Source: Actinomycetota bacterium (GTDB taxonomy: Bacteria; Actinomycetota; Acidimicrobiia; Acidimicrobiales; Ilumatobacteraceae). Taken from it: a stretch of 5,830 bases of DNA. How positions within the stretch are numbered: position 1 is the stretch's first letter; each line of letters starts with the position of its first letter. Positions 1 through 5,683 of this stretch are shown here, one piece after another. The DNA lies in assembly GCA_005787025.1 (NCBI GenBank), contig SYCH01000159.1:1-5830 (forward strand). The letters are read 5' to 3'. Position numbers and translations under genes: made by a program. The notes under the pieces were generated by a model. It was not told the DNA's origin. It ran no database searches and saw only the letters and a program-made list of their open reading frames with translations.

Positions 1-236
1 GGGTAACCCAGACCCTGCCAGAGGCGCAACACATCGCCCAATGGCGCCCGGGCACAATCGTCAGGACGAGGAAACTCGTCCACGAAGGCCTGCCACTTCG
101 GCAGGACTCGATGCACGCCGGTTTGCTGCAACATCACCTCGCTGACGAGCACCAGCCACGGATCACGGGTGTCACGCCACGGCAACTGCCGCAGACGCGG
201 GGTGATCCACGAAAAGACGGCCTCGTGAAGGTCCAT
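1..236 (-). CDS. mutY: A/G-specific adenine glycosylase MutY, N-terminal part
   Basis: MutY removes adenine mispaired with 8-oxoguanine (or guanine) in DNA base-excision repair. Only the first 78 codons are in the window; the gene runs off the left edge. The visible part is diagnostic: LPWRDTRDPW at residues 18-27, the SEVMLQQTGV helix at 32-41, and LRLWQGLGY at 70-78, which leads into the helix-hairpin-helix region. E33 in SEVMLQQ corresponds to the catalytic glutamate that protonates adenine in E. coli MutY; the preserved QQT distinguishes MutY from endonuclease III. The helix-hairpin-helix aspartate, the iron-sulfur cysteines and the 8-oxoG-recognition domain lie outside. The start is tightly bounded: an in-frame TGA (243-245) lies two codons before the ATG at 236, so the only alternative is a GTG at 239. 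It follows the MaoC gene on the same strand after 49 bp and may be co-transcribed. No clear Shine-Dalgarno sequence is seen. Confidence 0.93.
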   Translation of the reverse strand, partial: MDLHEAVFSWITPRLRQLPWRDTRDPWLVLVSEVMLQQTGVHRVLPKWQAFVDEFPRPDDCARAPLGDVLRLWQGLGY

Positions 237-239
237 CAC

Positions 240-276
240 TGATCACGTCACGGGTTTCGTCACGGATCACGTCGCG
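240..276. repeat. Short repeat cluster of GATCACGTC and TCACGG words
   Basis: The gap between the MaoC gene and mutY is built largely of repeated words: GATCACGTC at 241-249 and again at 265-273 (24 bp apart), with TCACGG at 248-253 and 260-265 between them. The first copy extends to TGATCACG (240-247), the same word that is tandemly repeated at 5638-5683. The cluster provides the in-frame TGA just upstream of mutY. A related GATCACGGG occurs at 161-169 inside mutY coding sequence, where it encodes part of the TRDPW motif, so some similarity may be chance in GC-rich DNA. No function is known; it could be a degenerate repeat or a regulatory site. Confidence 0.5.
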
Positions 277-285
277 AACATGGAC

Positions 286-804
286 TCAGGCGTCGCCCCA
301 GGCGCTGTCGCCGTCGTACGGGCGCTGACGCGTCGGCGCGAATTCGCGCTTCCACACCATCACCCGACGACGGAAATAACACACTTCCTTGCCGTCCTGG
401 TTGAAACCCTTGGTCTCGACGGTCACGATGCCGCGGTCGTTCTTCGATTTGCTCTCCGCCACGTCGAGCACCCGCGTCTCGGCGTGGATGGTGTCGCCGT
501 GGAAGGTCGGGAACTTGTGCTGCAGGGTTTCGACCTCGAGGTTGGCGATGGCCGCACCACTGACGTCGGGGACACTCATTCCCAATACGAGCGAATACAC
601 GAGGTTGCCGACCACCACGTTGCGACCCTGCACGCTGTTGGCGGCGAACCAATCGTTCGTGTGCAACGGGTGATGGTTCATCGTGATCATGCAGAAGAGA
701 TGATCGTCGTACTCGGTGATGGTCTTGCCGGGCCAGTGTCGGTAGACGTCGCCGACGGTGAAGTCCTCGAGGTGACGACCAAAGGGGCGCTCATGAACGG
801 TCAT
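286..804 (-). CDS. MaoC-family hotdog-fold hydratase/dehydratase, possibly mesaconyl-CoA hydratase
   Basis: A 172-residue single-domain MaoC-like protein, expected to be a cytoplasmic enoyl-CoA hydratase. It opens with the family's usual FGRHLEDFTVGDVYRH (residues 8-23). The hydratase-2 region follows at 41-48 (TMNHHPLH), then a hydrophobic hotdog helix (62-76), the FHGDTIHAETRVLD strand pair (101-114) and VETKGFNQDGKEV (129-141). H48 matches the catalytic histidine of (R)-specific enoyl-CoA hydratases; the position of their catalytic aspartate is N43 and the usual Asn before Pro is H45. The style matches MaoC proteins such as mycobacterial Rv2499c and mesaconyl-CoA/beta-methylmalyl-CoA hydratases. 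The substrate is inferred: the nearby methylsuccinyl-CoA dehydrogenase would make mesaconyl-CoA. A branched-chain enoyl-CoA role is the main alternative. The ATG at 804 lies 9 bp after the upstream stop; an AGAGGG (817-822) within the end of that gene is a rather distant Shine-Dalgarno, suggesting translational coupling. Confidence 0.88.
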   Translation of the reverse strand: MTVHERPFGRHLEDFTVGDVYRHWPGKTITEYDDHLFCMITMNHHPLHTNDWFAANSVQGRNVVVGNLVYSLVLGMSVPDVSGAAIANLEVETLQHKFPTFHGDTIHAETRVLDVAESKSKNDRGIVTVETKGFNQDGKEVCYFRRRVMVWKREFAPTRQRPYDGDSAWGDA

Positions 805-813
805 GGCCCGAAA

Positions 814-2181
814 CTACCCTCTGTCGGCCGATGGACTGCCATCGTCGGGGAGTCGACCATCGTCGATCCGGGGTCCCTCGTCATCGAACATCCCCGGATC
901 GACCGCGCCCGACCACGGCGACAACGACTCGGCTTCCAGTTCGTCGCGCTCGCGTCGCTCTCGCTCACGACGCTCGGCCAGCATCCGTTCCGTTTGTGCC
1001 TCGTCGCGCGCCGAGGTGGACGGTGAGTTGATCTGGCCGGTGCGCTCCCTGGCCGGGTAGCGCTCGGAGAAGTCGAGGATGTTCTCGTCTTCCACGCCCG
1101 CGGTGGCCACCACGTCGCGCAATGGTTCCAATTGCTGTCGAGAGATGGCCCACGGCCCCACGCGCAACGACAAATACATGCCTCCACCGATGAGGATCGG
1201 CAACCAATACTGGGCGATGCGATAGGACAACACGCCCACCACCACCGTGGCGCGAGGTAATCCGAAACCCACCAGTACCGGAACATAGGTGGCCTCCACC
1301 ACACCCAATCCGCCCGGGGTGATGGGGATGGCGGCCAGAACATTGGCCAAACCGAACGCCACGATCAATCCGTCGATGGACACCGAGCCCCCGAACGAAC
1401 GCAAGAACACCCACAGCGCCGCGGCATCGATCAACCAGTTGGCCATGGCCCATCCGACCAGCCGACGCAACATGGCACGGTCCGCCGAAAGTTCCTGCAT
1501 GCGACCGCCGATGTGGCGCACCGCCTCACCGGCGCGGTCCTCGTTCAGGTGTAGGCGACGAGCGATCGAGCGGAGCAGACGTTCCGACCGTTCCTGTCCT
1601 TCGATCAGACCGAAGATGATGGCCACCGCGATTCCCATCAGGATGATCCCGGCGACCGCCGCCGTTCCGTACACCGGGTTCACGCCGCGAATCGGAATGG
1701 AGACGATGAGTCCCGACCACAAGATGAGATTCAGTACCACGGCCGAGGCCAAGCCCGATGTCGCCAACGCGAAACCGGCGTCCGGGCCCGGGACACCGGC
1801 AACGGTGAGGAGCCGATAACCGAGCGCCGATCCGGCCGCACTGCCCCCGGGCACCAAACTGGACAATGCACGCGTCGACAACTGGATGCGGAACAAACGC
1901 CAGGTGGAAAGATGATCAGCCACCGGACCGAGCGCCGCCTTGGTCATCGCCGAGTAGCAAAACAGAGCGATCAACTCGAGAGCCAGACCGAGCGCCAGCA
2001 GACTTGGTTCGACTTCGGTGAGCTGGTCGAGCGCGTTGCGTAAACCCGGAATGTTGAGGATCAAGAAGTAGACGACCGCCAACGAGGCCAGAACCTTCAA
2101 GGTGCGAATGATGGCCCGGCGACGCACCCGCCGGCGAAGGGCACCGGAGTCGTCGGCGACAGCCCCAGCCCCTCCAAACAT
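814..2181 (-). CDS. UPF0104 / lysylphosphatidylglycerol-synthase-TM family membrane protein with charged C-terminal tail
   Basis: A 455-residue polytopic membrane protein of the UPF0104 family, related to the flippase domain of MprF and to AglD-type proteins. A basic N-terminus (RRRVRRR, 16-22) precedes the first membrane segment (about 27-44). Further hydrophobic segments are at about 59-77, 136-160, 172-192, 243-263, 270-288, 296-316 and 318-338. The family hallmarks are SSLVPGGSAAGSALGYRLL (107-125) and ITPGGLGVVEATYVPVLVG (287-305), followed by SYRIAQYWLP (319-328). Known relatives move or modify lipids or lipid-linked sugars; which substrate applies here cannot be told. There is no aminoacyl-transferase domain after the membrane part. 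Instead, residues 345-455 form a charged tail with an Arg/Glu-rich helix (398-417) and an acidic, proline-containing end. The ATG at 2181 has an AGGA (2189-2192) 7 nt upstream. The gene sits 52 bp after the hydrolase gene and 9 bp before the MaoC gene. Confidence 0.9.
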   Translation of the reverse strand: MFGGAGAVADDSGALRRRVRRRAIIRTLKVLASLAVVYFLILNIPGLRNALDQLTEVEPSLLALGLALELIALFCYSAMTKAALGPVADHLSTWRLFRIQLSTRALSSLVPGGSAAGSALGYRLLTVAGVPGPDAGFALATSGLASAVVLNLILWSGLIVSIPIRGVNPVYGTAAVAGIILMGIAVAIIFGLIEGQERSERLLRSIARRLHLNEDRAGEAVRHIGGRMQELSADRAMLRRLVGWAMANWLIDAAALWVFLRSFGGSVSIDGLIVAFGLANVLAAIPITPGGLGVVEATYVPVLVGFGLPRATVVVGVLSYRIAQYWLPILIGGGMYLSLRVGPWAISRQQLEPLRDVVATAGVEDENILDFSERYPARERTGQINSPSTSARDEAQTERMLAERRERERRERDELEAESLSPWSGAVDPGMFDDEGPRIDDGRLPDDGSPSADRG

Positions 2182-2233
2182 GCTCCATTCCTAGCAGTTT
2201 CGGGGTGGTTCCCCGCGAACATCGCTCCCGGAA

Positions 2234-3280
2234 CTACTCGGTGACGGCGAACGACTCGACGATGGACGTGAGGTGACGATCGAGTTCGGGATGCGTCTCG
2301 GCGATCCACTTGCCCAAGTGCACCACCACGAGGTCACGGGTCGGATCCACGATGATGCGCTGACCCTCGTAACCGAGAGCGGCCATGGTCTCGGGTCGGG
2401 CATTCCAGTTCCACCAATGCCACGAGTACCCGTGCCCGCTCTCGGGATCGACGGCGTGCATGTCGCCGACAGTCGCCACCCACGACTCGGGAACGATCTG
2501 CCGGTCTACCCATCGTCCGCCACGGAGGTACAGATATCCGAAGCGGGCGAAATCGCGCGCGGTGGCGTACACGTACGACGAACCGATGAAGGTGCCCACG
2601 GCATCGAATCGGGGGGCCGCCGAGGTCATGCCCAACGGGTCGAACAGTCGATCGTGCAGCAACGACTGCATCGCCTCTCGACCACCCATCAGATCACCAA
2701 CGACCGAGCAGATGATGTTCGTGGTGCCTGACGAATAGGACCAGTTCGAGCCGGGTGCATGCGACGACGGTCGTGCCCGCGCGTAGGCGGCGACGTCTTC
2801 GGCACCCTCGCCGAACAACATCGCGATCACGTCCGATCTCGAAGTCCCCGACTCGTCGACGATGTAATCCTCGACGAAGTCCAACCCATCGCGCATGCGC
2901 AACAGATCGCGCAAGGTGATCGATGCACGAGGCGACGCCTCCCATTCCGGAATACTCACGGGAGCATCGATGTCGATCCGCCCTTCGTCCACCAGAATTC
3001 CGACGATCGCGTGCGTGATGCTCTTGGCCATGCTCCAGGAGATGAGGGTGGTGTCACGATCGACGGGTCCACCCGGACCGAAAACGGTATCGGGTTGGTG
3101 CCCGTACCGCTCGCGAACGATGCGACCGTGATGCACGACGGCGGTCGCGAGGGAGATCCCGGGTGGATCGCCTCCCTCGCCGAACAATTCGTCGAGGGAG
3201 GCGTCCATGACCCCGACGTTCACCGCGGCATCCGGCGGCGCCGTCTCCCAGTCATCGCTCGGGAACAGGTGCTCGCTCAC
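2234..3280 (-). CDS. Serine beta-lactamase-fold hydrolase (class C / 6-aminohexanoate-dimer hydrolase-like)
   Basis: A 348-residue serine hydrolase of the beta-lactamase/transpeptidase-like (PF00144-type) superfamily. The nucleophile motif is S83-M-A-K86 in the context ISWSMAKSITHAIVGILVDEGRID. The second motif is Y182-S-S in NWSYSSGTTNII. GYEGQRIIVDP (303-313) and VVVHLG (318-323) lie where relatives carry the KTG box. ITLRDLLRMRDGLDF (121-135) and LFDPLGMTSA (212-221) are typical of the esterase/NylB-like branch. There is no signal peptide, so a cytoplasmic amidase or esterase is more likely than a cell-wall enzyme or resistance beta-lactamase; the substrate is unknown. The start is a GTG at 3280 that overlaps the stop of the LOG gene by 4 bp (GTGA), with GGAG (3287-3290) 6 nt upstream. 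Both features support translational coupling with the upstream gene. It ends with TAG at 2234-2236. Confidence 0.9.
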   Translation of the reverse strand: MSEHLFPSDDWETAPPDAAVNVGVMDASLDELFGEGGDPPGISLATAVVHHGRIVRERYGHQPDTVFGPGGPVDRDTTLISWSMAKSITHAIVGILVDEGRIDIDAPVSIPEWEASPRASITLRDLLRMRDGLDFVEDYIVDESGTSRSDVIAMLFGEGAEDVAAYARARPSSHAPGSNWSYSSGTTNIICSVVGDLMGGREAMQSLLHDRLFDPLGMTSAAPRFDAVGTFIGSSYVYATARDFARFGYLYLRGGRWVDRQIVPESWVATVGDMHAVDPESGHGYSWHWWNWNARPETMAALGYEGQRIIVDPTRDLVVVHLGKWIAETHPELDRHLTSIVESFAVTE

Positions 3281-3900
3281 AGCGTGCTCCGCTTCGCCGT
3301 CACGTCGAGGTCGCGCAACTTGCCATCGACCACCGGAGCCGGACCTGTCGCGAGGTCGACGGCACGAACAACGTCGTCGGTCACGTTCACCAACGCTCCG
3401 GCCGACTCTTTCACGAAACCCGAATCGATCATGTGGTCGATCGCAACCATCAACGGTGTGAAATATCCGGCCACGTTCAAGAACACCACCGGCTTGGCGA
3501 TGAGCCCCAGTTGATTCCAGGTGAGGATCTCGAAGACCTCGTCGAGGGTGCCGAGGCCACCCGGCAACACGATGAACCCATCCGACAGCTCGTCCATACG
3601 GGCCTTGCGCTCGTGCATCGACGACACCACGTCCAGATGATCGAGGCCCACATGGGCGGTCTCGGCGCGCACCAGGTGCTCAGGGATGACGCCGTGCACC
3701 CGACCCCCGGAATCGAGCACCGCATCGGCCACCAGCCCCATGAGACCGATCCGACCGCCGCCGTACACCAGACCCACACCGCGACCGGCCAGTTCACGAC
3801 CGAGGTCGGCGGCCGCCTCGGCGAACCGGGGATCGCTTCCCGAACTGGACCCGCAATAGACGCAAAGCGACGGGGTTCCCGACGTCGAGCCCGAATCCAC
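3277..3900 (-). CDS. LOG-family (TIGR00730) nucleoside 5'-monophosphate phosphoribohydrolase
   Basis: A protein of about 207 residues with the Rossmann-like fold of the LOG/lysine-decarboxylase-like family. Known members cleave cytokinin ribotides or AMP-like nucleotides into free base and ribose 5-phosphate. Seen in order: CVYCGSSSGSDPRF (13-26), VYGGGRIGLMG (45-55), SMHERKARM (94-102) and the signature PGGLGTLDE (113-121), which carries the conserved glutamate E121. These cover the phosphate/ribose site and the catalytic residues, so the protein should be active. The frame stays open far upstream, antisense to the divergent dehydrogenase gene, so the start must be chosen. GTG at 3900 is preferred because it has GGTGG 8 nt upstream and puts the conserved core about ten residues in, as in relatives. 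GTG at 3912 and TTG at 3930 are alternatives. It is likely the first gene of the minus-strand unit. Confidence 0.9.
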   Translation of the reverse strand: MDSGSTSGTPSLCVYCGSSSGSDPRFAEAAADLGRELAGRGVGLVYGGGRIGLMGLVADAVLDSGGRVHGVIPEHLVRAETAHVGLDHLDVVSSMHERKARMDELSDGFIVLPGGLGTLDEVFEILTWNQLGLIAKPVVFLNVAGYFTPLMVAIDHMIDSGFVKESAGALVNVTDDVVRAVDLATGPAPVVDGKLRDLDVTAKRSTL

Positions 3901-3908
3901 CGAATTTT

Positions 3909-3913
3909 CCACC
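3909..3913 (-). promoter_or_regulatory. Ribosome binding site deciding the LOG gene start
   Basis: Read on the minus strand, GGTGG lies 8 nt before the GTG at 3900. The alternative GTG at 3912 is part of this same motif and has no purine-rich stretch of its own upstream, which is why the shorter form of the protein is preferred. Confidence 0.5.
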
Positions 3914-3933
3914 AGAACATCGTCGCACAAAGG

Positions 3934-3947
3934 TGACCATTGACCAT
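3934..3947. repeat. Tandem 7-bp direct repeat TGACCAT in the divergent promoter region
   Basis: Two perfect head-to-tail copies of TGACCAT occupy 3934-3940 and 3941-3947 (ATGGTCA twice on the other strand). They lie between the divergent LOG gene (start 3900) and mcd (start 4015), about 35 bp from one start and 68 bp from the other. Perfect short tandem repeats in a divergent intergenic region are a common arrangement for a transcription-factor site, but nothing in the window identifies the regulator, and chance remains possible. Confidence 0.4.
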
Positions 3948-4001
3948 CGTGGGCGCCCCGGGCGCAGAGTCCCGACTTCCCGTGGTCCCGGGGGTGATCG
4001 G

Positions 4002-4007
4002 TAGCGT
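4002..4007 (+). promoter_or_regulatory. Putative -10 box (TAGCGT) for a leaderless mcd transcript
   Basis: TAGCGT fits the actinobacterial TAnnnT -10 consensus and ends 7 nt before the GTG at 4015. That is the spacing at which transcription would start at or next to the start codon. The only GGAGG here (4010-4014) abuts the GTG with no spacer and so is badly placed as a Shine-Dalgarno site, which also favours leaderless initiation. No good -35 hexamer is seen; TTCCCG at 3977-3982 is a weak candidate. Confidence 0.45.
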
Positions 4008-4014
4008 TCGGAGG

Positions 4015-5640
4015 GTGAACGGAACAACCCGCCCCCAGATCTCCCCCGACCTGCAGTCCGCCGCCGAGGTCATCGATCTCTCCTCGCGCGCCATCGGGAA
4101 AGCCTTGCGCCATCTCTCCTCCATTGGAGGCGCCGACGTTCATCAAGTCCTCGCCTACGACTTGGCTCACGCTGCGTCGGCCGTGGAGACCGCCCGCTCC
4201 TTGCTCGACTACGGCGCCAAGGGTGACCACGAGGGTCTCATCACCTGCGCCTACACCGCCGACATGGCGCACGATCTGATGACGAAGTTGATCGGTCGCG
4301 AATCGTTGTGGGGACTGGAGCCGAATCCCCTGGCCACTGCCGTTCCTTTCATCTCCACGTACCGTGACCCGGAGTTCGTGGCCTCGTTGGCCGACGTGCA
4401 GGGACCACGTCACCTCGATGACGACTTCGAGATGGTGCAGGACACCTTCCGTTCGTTCGCCGAGAAGGTCATCGCCCCGCGCGCCGAGCACGTGCATCGC
4501 TTCAACGAGGACGTCCCCGAGGAGATCATCAGTGGTCTGGCCGACATGGGTGCCTTCGGTTTGTCGGTGCCCGTCGAGTACGGCGGATTCTCCGAGGGCG
4601 GTGAGGGCGAGTACGTCGCCATGGTCGTGGCCACCGAGGAACTGAGTCGCGCCAGTTTGGGCATCGGAGGTTCACTCATCACGCGGCCCGAGATTCTCAC
4701 GCGCGCCCTGGTGAAGGGCGGAACCGAGGCCCAGAAGGCCGAATGGTTGCCCAAGTTGGCCACCGCCGAGGTGATGGTCGCGGTTGCCGTCACCGAGCCC
4801 GATTACGGAAGCGACGTGGCCGGCCTCAAGGTGACCGCCACGCCCGCTGAGGGACCCGACGGCACGCCCGGCTACGTCATCAACGGTGTGAAGACGTGGT
4901 GCACCTTCGCCGGTCGCGCCGACGTGTTGATGTTGTTGGCGCGCACCGATCCGGACCGCAGCAAGACCCACAAGGGTCTGAGTTTGTTCATCGTGCCCAA
5001 GCCCCGCGGTGAGGCGCACGGTTTCGAGTTCACCCAGAACGTCCGTGCCGATGGTTCCACCGGCAAGATGGAAGGCCGTCCGATCGACACCATCGGATAC
5101 CGCGGCATGCACTCCTACGAGATCGCCCTCGACAACTGGTGGGTGCCGGCCACGAACCTCATCGGCGAAGAGGGAGGCCTGGGCAAGGGCTTCTACTACC
5201 AGATGGAAGGTTTCGAGAACGGTCGTCTGCAGACCGCCGCGCGCGCCGTCGGCGTGATGCAGGCCGCCTACGAGGCCGCGTACGACCATGCCCACAACCG
5301 CAACGTGTTCGGCAAGAACATCGCCGAGTACCAACTCACCCGCGTGAAGTTGGGTCGCATGGCCGTGCTCATCCAGGCCGGGCGCCAGTTCGGCTACCAG
5401 GTGGCGCGTTTGATGGCCAAGGGCGAGGGCACCACCGAGGCCAGCATGGTGAAGGCCTACGTGTGCAAGGCCGCCGAGTGGGTCAGTCGCGAGGCCATGC
5501 AGATTCACGGTGGCTATGGCTACGCCGAGGAGTACTCGGTGAGTCGCTTGTTCGTGGATGCCCGCGTGCTGAGCATCTTCGAAGGCGCCGACGAGACCCT
5601 GTGTCTGAAGGTCATCGCCCGCCGACTCACGGAGAAGTGA
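4015..5640 (+). CDS. mcd: Acyl-CoA dehydrogenase with N-terminal extension, probably (2S)-methylsuccinyl-CoA dehydrogenase
   Basis: A 541-residue FAD-dependent acyl-CoA dehydrogenase. Residues 1 to about 135 form an extra mostly helical domain; ordinary family members are about 380-400 residues long. The core follows: an N-terminal helical part (DTFRSFAEKVIAPRAEHVH, 143-161), the FAD/acyl-CoA beta domain with AVTEPDYGSD (258-267) and KTWCTFAGRADVL (293-305), then the C-terminal helices with QIHGGYGYAEEY (496-507) and IFEGADE (521-527). E523 sits at the usual catalytic-base position; the alternative base site of isovaleryl-CoA dehydrogenase (helix G, ENGRL) is Gly403. The extension, the length, and the segments SLITRPEIL and GYRGMHS match my recollection of proteobacterial Mcd, which oxidises methylsuccinyl-CoA to mesaconyl-CoA in the ethylmalonyl-CoA pathway. 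The GTG at 4015 is chosen for its promoter context. A TTG at 3940 preceded by AAAGGTG, and a GTG at 3994, are alternatives. If not Mcd, it is another long acyl-CoA dehydrogenase. Confidence 0.87.
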   Translation: MNGTTRPQISPDLQSAAEVIDLSSRAIGKALRHLSSIGGADVHQVLAYDLAHAASAVETARSLLDYGAKGDHEGLITCAYTADMAHDLMTKLIGRESLWGLEPNPLATAVPFISTYRDPEFVASLADVQGPRHLDDDFEMVQDTFRSFAEKVIAPRAEHVHRFNEDVPEEIISGLADMGAFGLSVPVEYGGFSEGGEGEYVAMVVATEELSRASLGIGGSLITRPEILTRALVKGGTEAQKAEWLPKLATAEVMVAVAVTEPDYGSDVAGLKVTATPAEGPDGTPGYVINGVKTWCTFAGRADVLMLLARTDPDRSKTHKGLSLFIVPKPRGEAHGFEFTQNVRADGSTGKMEGRPIDTIGYRGMHSYEIALDNWWVPATNLIGEEGGLGKGFYYQMEGFENGRLQTAARAVGVMQAAYEAAYDHAHNRNVFGKNIAEYQLTRVKLGRMAVLIQAGRQFGYQVARLMAKGEGTTEASMVKAYVCKAAEWVSREAMQIHGGYGYAEEYSVSRLFVDARVLSIFEGADETLCLKVIARRLTEK

Positions 5641-5658
5641 TCACGAGTTCTTGATCAC
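5637..5658. terminator. Hairpin at the convergent gene junction, possible bidirectional terminator
   Basis: GTGATCA (5637-5643) can pair perfectly with TGATCAC (5652-5658) around an 8-nt loop, and the same fold forms on either strand. It covers the stop codon of mcd and that of the facing minus-strand gene. The stem is only 7 bp and has no T-run on either side, so a role in intrinsic termination is weak inference. It arises directly from the tandem repeat described at 5638-5683. Confidence 0.3.
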
Positions 5659-5683
5659 GGGGTCTTGATCACGGTGATCACCG
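5638..5683. repeat. 14-bp tandem repeat built on TGATCACG
   Basis: TGATCA occurs four times, starting at 5638, 5652, 5666 and 5675. The first two units, TGATCACGAGTTCT and TGATCACGGGGTCT, match at 12 of 14 positions. The third is partial (TGATCACGG), and the last lies within a perfect 12-bp palindrome, CGGTGATCACCG (5672-5683). The first copy carries the TGA stop of mcd on the plus strand; the second carries the TGA stop of the minus-strand gene. The array therefore overlaps the last codons of that minus-strand protein, encoding its VITVIKTP end. Confidence 0.75.

Noticed and set aside
280..1026. Plus-strand open frame of 248 residues
   Set aside because: It runs antisense to the MaoC gene and into the end of the membrane-protein gene, both clearly real; it shows no domain or convincing start signal.
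2201..2215. Hairpin CGGGG-TGGTT-CCCCG as a terminator between the hydrolase and membrane-protein genes
   Set aside because: The stem is only 5 bp with no T-run, and such short GC stems are common by chance here; it may be a minor attenuating structure but is not supported.
2234..3280. Antibiotic-resistance beta-lactamase
   Set aside because: The fold is shared, but there is no signal peptide, the motifs fit the esterase/NylB-like branch, and the neighbours are housekeeping genes.
2759..3514. Plus-strand open frame of 251 residues
   Set aside because: It is antisense across the hydrolase and LOG genes, whose catalytic motifs are intact on the minus strand.
3940..3945. TTGACC as a -35 box for mcd
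   Set aside because: No -10 hexamer occurs at the right distance, and the sequence is already explained as part of the TGACCAT tandem repeat.
3901..4497. Extension of the LOG reading frame to 406 residues
   Set aside because: The extra upstream part is antisense to the dehydrogenase N-terminal domain, has no family resemblance, and the conserved LOG core begins just after the GTG at 3900.
4672..5508. Long minus-strand open frame of 278 residues
   Set aside because: It is a complementary-strand shadow of the high-GC dehydrogenase gene, with biased Gly/His/Leu composition and no recognisable motif.
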